DNA of 64,000 bases from assembly GCF_004337985.1 (NCBI RefSeq), contig NC_043744.1, forward strand, positions 2,454,408 through 2,518,407. The letters are read 5' to 3'. The translations under genes were made by a program, and so were the position numbers. Origin of the DNA: Pyricularia pennisetigena. Lineage: Eukaryota; Ascomycota; Sordariomycetes; Magnaporthales; Pyriculariaceae. Under the pieces are notes generated by a model. That model worked only from the letters and a program-made list of their open reading frames with translations. It was not told the DNA's origin and did not search any database. Shown piece after piece: positions 21,770-33,334 of this stretch (positions are counted from its first letter, which is position 1; every line of letters begins with the position of its first letter).

Positions 21770-23967
21770 TTATACGTCAAGCTTACGGCCCTCAACCTCC
21801 AGAACAGTCCTCAGGTGATCAAAGCCCAGCTTCTCTCCTTGGTGAAAGGCCAGCAGGTTGCTCGTCTTGAGCACATTCCTGATCTGCCTTCCGTTAAGCT
21901 CCAAACTGGCCAGCCTCTCGATCTCGTCCGATGTGACGGTGTGCTGGCTCTCGGAATTTTCATCGGCACCTTGCCTCTCGAGGAAGCCGCTCCAGACGCT
22001 TCGCCTCGCGTCCACGTCGAGCGGCGGGTACTCGAGGCTGAGATGGATGCGTGATTGGAAGGCCTCGTCCATGCAGTCGACCCGGTTGGTGGTCAGGAAG
22101 AGGATGCCCTCGTAGTATTCCAGGGTGCGGAGGAAAATCCCGACGATGCGGTTCCGGTCCAGGTCCGTGCTCGTACGGCGCTCGAGAACAATGTCACACT
22201 CGTCCAGCAGCAAAACCGCGTTCCACTTGGCTACCATCTCGAGGACCTGCAGGAGGTTCGACTCGACCTCCCACGACGTCTGTCCGAGGTCGTCGGCGCT
22301 CATGACGTAGAGCGGCACCCGCATTTCCTCGGCTACCGCCTCGGCAGTCAGAGTCTTGCCGATGCCGGGCCCGCCAGAGAGCAGCATGATGATGCCCTTG
22401 CCCTTGCCGGCGATGACGTCGTCGATCCGGTCCTTGTTCTGGGCCTGGCTGCGAGCAAAGGCCAGGATGAGCGACTTTTGGCCCCGCGGCAGCACGAGGC
22501 TGTCAAAGGCGCGGTCGTTGAAGCGCACCTCGGACACGCTGTCGACGTAGAACTCGAGCCACTTCTTGCTCTTGAGGGCCCAGCCCTTGAGCATGGGCGT
22601 GCAGAGCAGCAGCTGCTCCTCGGTCAGCGGGATGACGGGCTTGAGGTCCTCAAGCAGCTCCTCCTCGCGTTGCTCCTCTTGGTAGCCGTCGTAGGTGTAG
22701 GTTTCCTGGGCGTTGTAGTCGCCACCGTCCTCGGCGTCGAGCTGGGCCGCGCGGGCGGCCTGCACCTTGTTGAGTGATTTGAGCGAGCTCTGGTGGTTCG
22801 GGTTCCACTTGTCGTGGGCAAAGGCGTCGATGACGATCCTCGAATCGACTGAGATCTTTGACGGCCCCCACTTCTTCTGCTCGATGGCCTGCCCGACGTA
22901 CATCTTGTAGTGGTAGCCGGCCAGGGACTCAAATACGCGGCCGCGGGCCACGAGCATCTCCCTGACGCCCTCCGGGTCCGGGCTGTACTGGAGCGGGCAG
23001 CACGCGAGGTCCTCGATGGGCATGGTGCCCAGGAATGGGGTGATGATCTGCTGGGCCTCGTCGTAGCCAAACTTGGACCCGTCCCAGTCGACCCTGTCGC
23101 AGGTGAGTTGGAAGACGGGGCCAAGGCGGCAGTGCTGGACGTACTGGCCCTGCTCCAGCCGCATCGCGATGGGCCGGCCGTAGCGGCTGGCCAGGACGAT
23201 GCAGCCCGGCTGGAAGATGGTCCAGACGTGCTCATAGGTTACGACCTTGTTGGCCCTGTAGTCCTTCATGGCCTCGATGACGTCGTCCAGCTCGGCCGAG
23301 AGGACATCGTGCAGGAGCTTGACGTGTGCGCGCGTCGGCTCGTCATACTCGTCGTTGGTGAGCGCGCTGGTCAGCTCTGCCCAGCGGTGCACAAAGGGGC
23401 GGAAAGGCGCTGAGAAGGCGAGCCTCTGCATGGTTGTGGTCACGCCCGGGTAGTCTTTGAGGACCTCGTGAAGCACCTTTTTGATGAGAGGACTTTGGAT
23501 GACGATGCTGTCGATCTCGAGCTTCTTTCGAGAGTCGTAGCTCTTCTCTTCAGGTGGGGTTTGACAGCCTGTCAGCAACTTGCTTTGCGTCCCAAACCGC
23601 TGAACAGCAACACTCGGAGTAACTTACTGTTGCGCACAAGAATGGCGAACTTCATCGTCTCTGCGTTCTCGGCCGCCTCCTCCAGGTCCTCTGGGTACTT
23701 TTCCGTCCATGTGAACTTGTTGGGTTGGTTCTGGTCCCATTTCTGGTAGAGGTCTTTGGTTCCGCACAGCATGCCGACGATGACCTTCTCTTCCGACGCT
23801 GGCTTGTTTTCACCGCCCTCCTCTTTGGTCTCGTGTTGGCCATCCTCCTTTCCGGGAGCTTGGGACTGGGAATCTGTGGCATCGCCCTTCTCAGAGCCCT
23901 CCATGGGGGTCACTACGACCACCGAAGAGGTCTCCTCATCTGCAGCCAGATTGTCCGCCATGGTCAT
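21770..23967 (-). CDS. DUF7025/AAA-type ATPase
   Basis: Two exons, 23967-23628 and 23568-21770, give 712 residues. The start is the first in-frame ATG (MTMADN; a second, also plausible, lies two codons on). A disordered acidic N-terminus leads to a helical region and then the fungal DUF7025 segment (RLGPVFQLTCDRVDWDG, PIEDLACCPLQYSP). The C-terminal third is an AAA+ core: Walker A GGPGIGKT at about 513-520, Walker B LLLDECDIV at about 566-574, and the sensor segment LTTNRVDCMD. These proteins are numerous in filamentous fungi and poorly characterised; the AAA core resembles proteins with substrate-remodelling roles, but no target is known. The intron interrupts the Asn-Ser codon pair upstream of the DUF. 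Confidence 0.88.
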
Positions 23968-25300
23968 GTTTCTTTTCTTTGGCCGGCTGGCGCTGTGATA
24001 TGTATGTAACGAATAATAAGAAGGCGGGTTTTCAGTTCTGAGAAACCCAGTCTTTTTATAATGAAAGGAAGAGGAAGCAGAGAAAGAGAAAGAAAGAGGA
24101 CGTGATCTGAAAGAATACTCGTTTGAAAATGATCTTTCGTGAGACGAGAGCCGTTTAAATGTACGGTGGGCTCCCTTTCCTAAACACGAATGCCTCGTAC
24201 AGACTATCAAGTTAGAAGACTTTGGAGCAAACGTAGCGCAGACCCAAACCGGGGCGCCAAGCCCCCACAGCCTATAGGCGCCGAGCGGATCAAACCGGCT
24301 GCAGTCAGCGGGCGTCGCATTAGCTGCAAACCCCAGGACGAATCACCCTTGTCATTGCCGTGAGATAGGTTAGGTATCATACCTGAATAGGCCTGGCGCT
24401 CTTGTAGTCTTTTTCATGAGTCCATTCGGCGAGACTGGCCCCACGTAGGCTGAAATATATATGTGGAGGCCTCGACGCAACTGGGCACGAGCAAGGCAGG
24501 CAGCAGCTTGTTACCTTGTCATTGATGGGCAATCTATCAGACAGGCATCAAGTGCCCGTTGGTTGTACGTGCAGTGCTTCTCTTGGCTCTGTTTTGGCAC
24601 CCTGTCTTTTCCCTGTGATTGCCTGTTCTAGCGGTCTGACGTATCTGACATACATTCATTCCATCTTGATATCCCCTGGTCCCAACCGTGTGCTGCGCCC
24701 CAAAATCGGATGCTCGGTGACTCACTCCTATGGGAGAGGAGAGCGAAAAAAAAAAAAAAAAAAAAAAACCAATTCTACTATCAAATACGTACAGTACCTG
24801 GGAGTTTGCCAATAAATTACAAGTCTTGAAATGTCCGAGTCTGGACCTAGGCCTAGTAGGTAGTCTAGGCGGCTGGCGGGGCTGCCTCAACACCAAAGCT
24901 CCATCCAACTTTCTCATCATGATCACCTGTAAATGATTCATAAGAACTGGTCCTTTTTGGGAGCTGAAGACGGCAAGCTTAATTCTCCGATTCCATAGAC
25001 CCTGAAGCACCACCTTTGTTTGCCTTTCTCCATCGCAAATATTTATAGATCCATTATGATCTAGGCCTCCACATTCCAGCCAGGCAGCCATTTGATTAAT
25101 CAGGGTGCTGTCTTTTCGCATACAAGATGCAACTCATATTCCAACAGGGGAAGAGGTGTGTTTGATATCATCCAAAAGAGTAAAAAAAAAAAAAAAAAAA
25201 AGAAAACCGCCTCCTTCGTCAGCACAGGCCACAAAGCTTGCCAGTTCGGTTTCCTTCCACTGCCAATCCGCAGAAGAACAAGCAAAGACAAATATCCTCC
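23968..25300. other. spacer upstream of the AAA gene
   Basis: Presumed promoter of the ATPase and downstream region of the small membrane-protein gene. Contains A-runs at 24746-24768 and 25182-25201 and a cluster of CCTAGG-like motifs near 24846-24873. No gene is recognised. Confidence 0.6.
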
Positions 25301-25549
25301 TCAAAACCAGCCGGAATCACCGTCCGAACCTCCTCCGCCGTAGCGGTATTTAGTCGGAGGTGATGCGAGGAACCAGATTGTCCAAAAGATGACGGTAACC
25401 ATGGCGATAAACATCATAATGATGGCCGTGACTGAGAACTCCTGCTCCTCGAGTGGCATCCTCAAGACGACACGTTCCCTTTGTTCGGGGGTCATCTGCT
25501 CGAGCTCGATATCGTCTTCATATGTGCCGATGGTTCCGTATACGGACAT
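25301..25549 (-). CDS. small single-pass membrane protein
   Basis: Intronless frame for 82 residues starting at a clear ATG. The first 35 residues are acidic (YEDDIELEQMTPEQRERV), then one hydrophobic span at about 39-62 (SVTAIIMMFIAM.., VIFWTIWFLA), then a short Gly/Tyr-rich tail. No known family is recognised. The organisation (acidic head, single helix, short tail) is common among small fungal organelle or ER proteins. It could be missed by gene finders because of its length; codon use and the well-formed helix favour a real gene. Confidence 0.6.
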   Translation of the reverse strand: MSVYGTIGTYEDDIELEQMTPEQRERVVLRMPLEEQEFSVTAIIMMFIAMVTVIFWTIWFLASPPTKYRYGGGGSDGDSGWF

Positions 25550-25891
25550 TATGTATTAGCGGCTTGTTGGCTAACAGGTTTCTCTCGGTGTTGATGGTAC
25601 TGATAGTGCTGATGATGTTGACAATGTTGATGATTTTAATGATGCCTGTAAGTAATGGGGGGGTTTTTTTTTGTAAATGTTTAATGGTGTGCCCTAAAGT
25701 CTTTCCTCCTTTCCTCCTCGAATATTTAAGTGCTAATATTTGACTTTGTATATGCATCCCTAGTACTGTGACTGTGGCAACCTTTCGACGCCCTGGCCAC
25801 TCGAAATATGAGCGCACAAGCTAGGGCTGTGACGATAACCATGCCTTGTGTGTTACAACATTTGTGCCAGTCATGCTTCTCCTGCTGGCCA
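25550..25891. other. spacer
   Basis: Short spacer with T/A-rich sequence between two minus-strand genes. No gene is seen. Confidence 0.65.
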
Positions 25892-26923
25892 TCAAGGCCT
25901 GAAAACATCAAAACCATCCGTCGCCGCCCCAGCTCCCATCTCCAAGCCACCGCCAGGTATGTAAATGGCTCCGTCGATGGTGACAGCATATGTCCCGTGC
26001 CGGGGCAGTCTCATGGGCTCTCTCCAACTCCAGATACCCGTCGTGGTATCGAGAACCTCAACTTCGTCAAAGACGCCCGAGTCCGATTTGCTCGAACCTT
26101 CGCCACCAAATGTGTAAACTTTGTCTCCTATCGCAGCAGCCATGTGTCCACCCCTCGCGGTGGGCATTCGCTCCTTCTCCAGCGTCCATCGAGGATCCTC
26201 GGCAGCAAAATCAACTGAGTAGACCTTGTCGCTCACGATCAGGCCCTCACGAAGGTGCCGACCCCCTGTGACAAATAGTTTCGTCCCCACCACGGCGGCA
26301 CCTGCATGGTCTCGGGGCTCCGGTAGCGCCAAGTTTGGCAGTAGTGTCCATTTTCCCAACAAGGTATCAAATGCCGACACCATGTCCACTGTGTCATGCA
26401 GTCCGCCTGGAACCAGTGCAAGGGAGCGTTGTCCACCAGCAAGGTAGACCGTGTCGCCCACCACAGCAACCGCAGCACTACCACGCTCAGTGCCGGTTGG
26501 GAACGGCTCGAGATCGTTCCAGGTGTCCGTCTCCGGATCCCAAACCCAAGCGTTAGGTACGCCTTTCCAGATTCCATCGATATCAGCCAGGCCGCCCAGC
26601 AGGTAGATCTTGCCATCAATGACGGCCGCGTTCGGGTGGTTCAGCGGGATGGGTAAATCCGCAATTTGTTGCCATTGGTTGGTTGGAACATGGTAGATGG
26701 AGGCCAGAGCAGAGCTGCTCACTTGCGTGCCGTTGGTCACGATGCCACCCAGGACGGCGAGCGAGGTTGAATTAATTCCAACTACAGTGTTTTCCTGGCG
26801 CGGCAAGATTGGCGTCGACGGGAGCTCTTCCCATGCCCCCTGAACCCTTGGGACGGCAACTCCATTGCTGACGTGGAATAACGAGCTGTAACCGAGCCAA
26901 AAGGCACTGACAGTCACGCGCAT
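25892..26923 (-). CDS. secreted kelch-repeat protein
   Basis: Single exon, 343 residues. A hydrophobic N-terminus (VTVSAFWLGYSSLFHV) looks like a signal peptide. The rest is a run of kelch repeats with the usual double-glycine strands followed by Tyr/Trp: KIYLLGGL, TVYLAGGQ, KLFVTGGR, KVYTFGGE and IYIPGGG. Five or six blades are expected, a compact propeller. Secreted fungal kelch proteins are mostly uncharacterised; a copper-radical oxidase is unlikely because its active-site Tyr/Cys/His set and length are missing. A binding or extracellular matrix role is possible. N-glycosylation sequons occur (NST, NGT). Confidence 0.82.
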   Translation of the reverse strand: MRVTVSAFWLGYSSLFHVSNGVAVPRVQGAWEELPSTPILPRQENTVVGINSTSLAVLGGIVTNGTQVSSSALASIYHVPTNQWQQIADLPIPLNHPNAAVIDGKIYLLGGLADIDGIWKGVPNAWVWDPETDTWNDLEPFPTGTERGSAAVAVVGDTVYLAGGQRSLALVPGGLHDTVDMVSAFDTLLGKWTLLPNLALPEPRDHAGAAVVGTKLFVTGGRHLREGLIVSDKVYSVDFAAEDPRWTLEKERMPTARGGHMAAAIGDKVYTFGGEGSSKSDSGVFDEVEVLDTTTGIWSWREPMRLPRHGTYAVTIDGAIYIPGGGLEMGAGAATDGFDVFRP

Positions 26924-27851
26924 TGTAGCTGCTGTATGTCCTAAATCCAGTCGAAGTTTGACCTATATTGTGCGAGGTATATCTCCGGGCCAGGTTTGGC
27001 GAATATGAAAGTGATGCGCCGGCCTAGTAGGCGATAGAGTATCAAGCCAAACGTCGACATTGTTGTTGACGACGGGTCGGCGGTCTTTTATCGCCACTCA
27101 ATGAACCCTGCTCCAGGTATCTTAGCCAAGCCAACCATGCCCCAGTCATTTCTCATATTGGAAGGTGCCCGTTCCTAGATGCAAGCAATACGACTATTGG
27201 ACACGGTCGGACTGCATGATTTGCCAGTACTGAACCCCATTAAGAGAATTCATCCAACTTATCGCGCGCTAGATGCTGATTGCCGTCGAATTGCTGGATA
27301 GTATCAGTTTTGAGTTAATCCAGTTCATGTGTTGAGTCGGTATTTTTCCTAATTAGTCCACCTAGTCCCCTCGGACTTTAGATAAGGCGTTGGACTGATT
27401 ATTTTTGGTCTAGGGATGTGATGATGAATAATGTCCGGATGACGCGGGTTTTTTTTCTGACTGAATGATGAGTGGTAATTAAGTATATACGGACCCAACG
27501 CCAGAGGCCAAAGTAAATCCAAATACAAAAAGCATTAAACCCTTCATCTGCGCCGCTAATCGTCAAAGGAGAATGTGGAAACCATATGAACCCAATCCGA
27601 AATTTTCGGGGGGAGAGTAAATAGTAAGGCCTCGGCAGAGACGACCGGAAAAAACAAGTTGGGAGATCTGAGCTTCCGCCATACGAGAGCTGAGAGGTGT
27701 GAGTATGTGAGTATGTTGATTTGGCCTGTTCGGCCATGTCTGCTATAAAAACAGTGGCAGAACACATGAGGAGGGGGGTATCTTTTGATGATGTCTTCAG
27801 TTGCAGTTGGTGAGGTAGTCAGTCAAATCAGAGATGGAGTTGAAAGATGTT
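26924..27851. other. spacer
   Basis: Between the kelch gene and the sulfurtransferase, both on the minus strand. Only weak frames are seen; no recognisable gene or RNA. Confidence 0.6.
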
Positions 27852-29001
27852 TCATTCTCCAGATTTGCGGATCAAAGAATCCGATGGTTTGACACGCTGG
27901 GCCCATTCGCTATAGAAGGTCGATTGTTAGTAAAACAAGTATCGTCATTGTGTGGGTGGTCAAGCCCAGGGTAATATCCGGGAGCACTTACGTCCAGCTG
28001 CCGTCATAAACCTTGCGCTTCGCTGGGTCACCAAATTGGGCTACTTCGAGCGCCGTGTCGATGATGCAAGCCGTCACTCCAGTGCCACATGTCGAGACTA
28101 TTGGCTTGGAAGGGTCGACTCCCTTGCTTTCAAAGACCTTCCTAAGCTGATCTGCCGGCAGGAATGCCTTGGTCTTGGGGTCAAGGAGCATATCGATGGG
28201 TAGGTTTATGGCGCCCGGCATGTGGCCCGATGACAATCCCGGCCTTGGCTCGGCAGCGGTGCCATCGAAGCGGCCTGCCGACCTCGCATCAAGGATTTGA
28301 ACACCCTCGGCACCCTCCTTATTGTGATCAATCGCAACATCGCGAACCTCCTCGAAGTCAGCTACCTTGTCGGCGGAGATCTCTGGGATCGGGTACGTGC
28401 AGCACTCGACGTTATACAGGTTTCCACTCTCGATGGGTAGCCCCTCGTCGCACCACGTGCGGAAATTGTTAAGAATGTGGACCTTTGGGTGACCGAAAAC
28501 CCGGAGGGTCCATGCCACTCGAGGGGCTGAGAAGATCCCAAGCTCCTTGGTATCATAAACAACGACAGTGTCTTCTTTGCGCACCCCGAGCTCGCTCATG
28601 GCAGAGGCGAACTTCTTGGGTTCGGGGAGCATGTGCGGATAAGGGCTGTGGCGGTCGATGACCTTGTCTAGGTCAAAGAAGCGCGACTTGGGAATCCGTG
28701 ACTTCCGGTAGGACTCGATGCCAGTCCGGCCTTCCGGGTCGTTTGGGAGGAACCATGCTGCGTTGAGGCAGATGACTCTCGGATGTGTGCTAATAGGCGA
28801 TGGCGGACTCTTTTGCATAGCCTCGTGGACCTCCTTGGGAGTGACGAGATACGAGGAGAAAGTGCGGCGGGGCATTGTGGTTGTGAAGGTTCGGCTAGCT
28901 GTCGTTGGGCAAAAGACGGGCGTAGACCGAACTTTGGCGGCCGCGCGTGGAGCCCAAGATGTGGTTGGCATTGTGAAGGTGAACAGAGTAGCGGGAGACA
29001 T
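27852..29001 (-). CDS. 3-mercaptopyruvate/thiosulfate sulfurtransferase (two rhodanese domains)
   Basis: Two exons, 29001-27992 and 27909-27852, give 355 residues. The N-terminus is Ser/Thr/Arg-rich without acidic residues (SPATLFTFTMPTTSW), consistent with mitochondrial targeting. Two rhodanese domains follow. The catalytic loop of the second reads CGTGVTAC with Cys305; this form is closer to mercaptopyruvate sulfurtransferase (CG[S/T]GVTA) than to classic thiosulfate rhodanese. Supporting strings are DGSWTEWAQR at the C-terminus, RFFDLDKVIDR and VVYDTKELGIFSAPR. The reaction moves a sulfane sulfur from 3-mercaptopyruvate to an acceptor thiol or cyanide. The tiny last exon completes the conserved DGSWTEW motif. 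It diverges from APC11 across about 1 kb. Confidence 0.92.
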
Positions 29002-30043
29002 TAGATGGGCGAGAAGTGAGTCCTCGACAAACAAATTAAATCAATTGAGCTTGAGCTGCAGGTCAAGCTGCAAGTGAAGACCGCAGCTTGGCTCGGGTCG
29101 ACACGAGTGCTCTCTAGAGAGTTGAGATTGGTTGTTGTGGTGTAGCGAGGAATAATGTTATCAAAACGATGTCATTGAAGGGCAGAGGTGCAGAAGCGCC
29201 AAAGATAAGACGATTCGATTCGATTTTTGCCCGGTGCGGAGAAGCTGCACCCGACCGACTGACTGCTGAAGAAAAAAAAAAAAACAGTGACTGGACGGAA
29301 GGCGACGCTCGGGGCACACTTTGATAACGTGGTGCGGGTCGTTGGCCAAGGATGTATGTAGCTGGCTTTGCTAGGCAGCTTTGATTGTCACAAATGAGCA
29401 GCTCCAGAAGCAATAAATTTAGGTAAACACGCTGAGGAGTTGGCCAGATCGGGGCAAGACAAGGAGGGGGAAAATATAACTGTCTAGACTTTTTAACCAC
29501 CTGCGCGGATTTGCAATTATCTAACAAAGATAAAATGTGAAGGATTGGAACAGGTGACTGATATTTGGTCTGAAGTTTTTCGGGATTTCAAAGGGTAATT
29601 CGGACGGACTGGCTCTAGAAGCACGCAATGATTGATCACTGACGGGAATGCGGGGAACGATCGCACAAGACGTGCCGCTATTGCGGCACTGTTTGGAGGT
29701 GAGGAGAAGCTGGTATGCACCTGCCGAATGTGCCCAGTGACCTGACTGATGTCTGGCCAATAGTGAGTGGAGGACAGTAACAACCTGTGTGGCCCAAGCT
29801 TCACATTGTTCCATTGTCAACACACCAAATCCATGTGCCCATTTGTGAGTGCATAAACATTTGAACAGGCAAATGAAAGCATACAACAACATTACAATAA
29901 GATTAGACCAACAAAAAGAGAACATATCCACACTCACGCCAAAACAAAAGGCGCGTTCCTGAAACGACACGTTACTGACCACCAGCAAAAAAAAACCAAA
30001 AAAAAAAACCTTAAACACCCCGCCTGTGTTCCTGGAAGAAGCC
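29002..30043. other. divergent spacer (sulfurtransferase / APC11)
   Basis: About 1 kb between two divergent starts. An A-run lies at 29271-29284 and purine-rich segments at 29980-30010. No gene is recognised. Confidence 0.6.
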
Positions 30044-30629
30044 ATGAAAGTCAAAATCAAGGAGTGGAATGCGGTCGCTACATGGAGATGGGATATTCCA
30101 GAAGACGACGTCTGCGGTATTTGCCAGGTTCACTTTGACGGCACCTGTCCGACGTGCAAATATCCCGGTGATGATTGTAGCCTCTGTGAGTCACTCTACC
30201 TTTCCGTCTAGTTCAAAGGGTTCTGCATGGCTTTTTACTCTTTACTACAAAAGCTAACACAGACTTCAACTTCTCTCACAAGTGTCTGGCAAATGCGGCC
30301 ATAATTTTCACATGGTATTTATTTATTGTATTCTCAATGACTGACTGCCTCAACCCCTCTTGTCTAACATATGTTCAAAGCACTGCATCCTCGAATGGAT
30401 CAAGCAAGATTCCGCCAAGGGACAATGCCCAATGTGTCGACAAAGTAAGTGTGCCACCCATATGTGGCTTTATGCATATGAATATGACTTGACCTTACAA
30501 AAAAAGAAGAGACAATGAATGCTAATCACTGACTTCTACTATCTACCGGTAGAGTTTGAATGGAACGAACAGCCCGGACAGCACCCTCCAGGTTCTCGGT
30601 CTTCAATAGCCCCGCCAACACATCAATAA
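30044..30629 (+). CDS. APC11: anaphase-promoting complex subunit 11 (RING-H2)
   Basis: Four exons, 30044-30185, 30283-30314, 30381-30444 and 30553-30629, give 104 residues, all in phase. The chain begins MKVKIKEWNAVATW, the conserved APC11 start. It continues with the RING-H2 ligands: CGIC, CPTC, the GDDC pair, CGHNFHMHC and CPMCRQ. Together with Apc2 this subunit forms the catalytic core of the APC/C and recruits the E2 that builds ubiquitin chains on mitotic substrates. A 32-nt second exon encodes the CGH..H ligands, so a short-exon error would destroy the RING. After the RING the tail is longer than in animals (QHPPGSRSSIAPPTHQ) and probably flexible. Confidence 0.95.
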
Positions 30630-31353
30630 CAGTTGGAAGAGACCAACAATCAGATCGGGTACAGGGAGTCGTGGTTTTCTATGATTGCCCACTGGTTCAG
30701 GACAAACAATATGGAATGACACCACGTACTAATCCATTTGTACTATTATCTTTACTTTCTCGGGCAGACGTCCTTTATGATACCCCAACCAAACCTGACT
30801 TGACTACCTAAGGTCTGTCAGTTAGTCAGTCACTGCACAAAGCAATGTTTGTTTGTTCTGCACGCAGCTTTCTCCGCCCCGCGCCCTAGAGTCAAACTGG
30901 AATAGACTGGCCGGGTGGGCTTACAGGGATATTGCGGGTCCAAGAATCCATTAAACCTCAACAGCACGGGCGGAATGACGATCTCTTCTCCGATTTCCAG
31001 TCACTCTTTTGAAAAAAAAAAAAAAAAAAACCACCTTATTACATTTCTTCGTCAGAACATCGATGTCTTGCCTTTGACCCGGCCGGAATCATGGTGACAT
31101 TTCTATCAGCCGCAGTGCAAAACTTTGATAAGCAGCAGCAGAGAGTGACTTATTAGATAATACAGTTTTTTTTTTTTTTTTTATCTGCCTTATTCGCTCC
31201 TTTTTTCTTCTCTTCTTGTCACACGAACAACATGCACCAACCTGTCGGAGCTTCTCTTGCTCAAGCCTCCCCACTCAACCCTTGCCATAGCCATCGACGC
31301 CGCACCAAAGTTTCCAAGTCACTTCCTTGTCACGTACCTTCTTGCCGACCATC
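30630..31353. other. spacer between APC11 and a low-complexity protein
   Basis: Contains an A18-type run at 31014-31030 and a T-run near 31166-31182. No coding frame with resemblance is seen. Confidence 0.65.
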
Positions 31354-32421
31354 ATGACGGAGCCCTCGCGTCGCTTCTCGTCAGAAGCCGCATCCAACAC
31401 CAAAAGTCCTGTCGGATCTCTGCGTCAGAGCACGCCTCCACTCCGGTCGCCGCATCATCCCGACAGGCGTCGCCTTTCATCCAACTCGCAAGACCAACCT
31501 GCATCGACTCGGGATCAGGGTTCCAACAGCACTCACCAGAGACAGTCACGGTCGGGAGGGCTGCAAGAGCCATCGCAGGAATCCCTCCTCCTGCAGCAGC
31601 AACAACAGGCACACCAACACCAACTGACACCGCCAGCGCCGCCCGTCTTCACCCCGGTCTTTGCACTCGTGGACGACGCCACCGGCAGGCTTACAACACA
31701 CCACCCTCGCGTCCACTACATCTTCTCCGACGATGACCCAGAGGAACTGACCGCGGCCCTCGACGACGCCGCTGCGGACCATCCCCACCAACCCACATCC
31801 TCCGGGGGCGCTGTGGCGTCAGCTCCGGGGTCGTCTCGGGACCGCGCCATCGTCGTCGACCTGGTACCAAACCCCGACGGCAGGCCTGGTTCCTTCTCCG
31901 TGGCGAGCGCCGTCTCCCTCAGTCCTGAATGGGCCGTGACGAGCGTGCAGGTCTCGAGAGTGGGCGGCAAGGACGCCGACCTAGCCGTCGGAGGAGTCGG
32001 CGGCAAGGGCAAGGGCAGGGATGTCACCGAGGCTGGCGATGACAAGGATGACGACGGCAGCGGAGACGGCGGCGACAATGGGCTGATGTTGAGGATTGAA
32101 GGGGTTGGGGTCGACCCGGCCGCCGCGGCGGAAAGCACTCTGACGCTGTCCGGGTCCAGCAGCGGCGGGTCGCGTCACAGCGAACGCAGACGGCAGAAAC
32201 AACAGCAGGGGCCCGGCCCCAACGGGGAGGAAGAGTTCGCGGCGCTGGCTGACCAGTTCGACCGTCGCATGAGCACGCTGCGACGCGTGGTCGACGCCAG
32301 CATACCTGGGCTGCCTTCAGAGGACCAGCGGGCAGCGCATGCTGCCGTCGGTGATGAGACTGCCTCCCCCGGGGCGGCCGCTGCTGAGGCTGTGTCCTCT
32401 GATCAAAAGGCCACACCCTGA
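31354..32421 (+). CDS. low-complexity hypothetical protein
   Basis: Single exon with the first true ATG at 31354, 355 residues. The N-terminal 100 residues are Ser/Pro/Gln-rich and disordered. Two short stretches look structured: one around PRVHYIFSDDDPEELTAALD, and one with VVDLVPN.., WAVTSVQVSRVG. A Gly/Asp/Lys-rich linker follows, and near the end a helix FAALADQFDRRMSTLRRVVDAS. I do not recognise the family. The alternation of short strand-rich islands with disorder suggests a regulatory or adaptor protein; localisation signals are absent. It follows APC11 on the same strand but 724 nt away, so no coupling is implied. Confidence 0.65.
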   Translation: MTEPSRRFSSEAASNTKSPVGSLRQSTPPLRSPHHPDRRRLSSNSQDQPASTRDQGSNSTHQRQSRSGGLQEPSQESLLLQQQQQAHQHQLTPPAPPVFTPVFALVDDATGRLTTHHPRVHYIFSDDDPEELTAALDDAAADHPHQPTSSGGAVASAPGSSRDRAIVVDLVPNPDGRPGSFSVASAVSLSPEWAVTSVQVSRVGGKDADLAVGGVGGKGKGRDVTEAGDDKDDDGSGDGGDNGLMLRIEGVGVDPAAAAESTLTLSGSSSGGSRHSERRRQKQQQGPGPNGEEEFAALADQFDRRMSTLRRVVDASIPGLPSEDQRAAHAAVGDETASPGAAAAEAVSSDQKATP

Positions 32422-33334
32422 CAGGATTGGGCATTTAAACTAACAAACTCGTTTAACGAACGTGCGGGGAACCAGACGGCCCGTACGGGTAGATTTCTCT
32501 TGTCATGCGTGGCAAAAGAAATTGTCCCGGAAGAAGAGATGGGAACGCCACGGTGACTATGGGATGGAGCCGTGCCGTTGCTGCGGTAGATCCCGCCGCA
32601 TGGCTTGCATTGAACACAGCCTTCTTGTGTGTGACGCGCATCGCTTCAGCATTTTGCCCCCCGAGACGAACAGCTCCACGAGGACTGTGGCGCATTCCGG
32701 GCATTAAGATGGCAAAGTTTTCGATAGATGAACATTTGTGATCATGACCCCCATGGCTTAGAGACTCGTGTCGGAGCTGCGGAGGAAACCGGGCCTCATC
32801 AGCCAGATGTGCACGGGGACAGAGTACAACCCAAATGAGAGAGCTTGGGCAGACCATGCCGAAGCCTATGAGATGTAGCGATCCGGGCCATCAATAGAAT
32901 ATACTGATGAAATTTGTCACTGGCAAGTGATCTGAGAGCAATTTGAAGGACATGTACGATGCAGAAACCCAGCCCTACCGGACACTGAAATGCTCAACGT
33001 TGCCTTGCCCACCAAAACCAGGACATGCAAACAATGACAAAAGGATATCAAGTCTTGATTAAACGCCTATAATGCTTCCAAGAAACAAGGACTCCAGATA
33101 TACAGAGGGGCCAAGAAGCAAAAAAACAAAAAGAAAAGGAACATCAGACTACGATCCTGCGACATCAAGCCGCAAGGCGTTTTCCCTCTTGTGGTGAGCT
33201 TGAATATGACAAAAAGAACAAGTAGAAATCAGATATCCCCGCCCACGAAAAACACCAAATAAAATGCAGTCGCCAGAAAGGAGAAAAAAAAGAAAGAAAT
33301 TGACAAGACTGCGTTTTCTCCCCGCCCCAAAAAT
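32422..33334. other. convergent 3' spacer
   Basis: Spacer between the convergent low-complexity gene and the syntaxin gene. A small open frame at 32462-32741 has no resemblance. Polypurine sequence lies at 33119-33138. No gene is claimed. Confidence 0.6.

Noticed and set aside
22055..22777. 240-codon plus-strand frame opposite the AAA ATPase.
   Set aside because: It is the antisense of a conserved AAA+ core (Walker A/B on the other strand), so it is a frame shadow.
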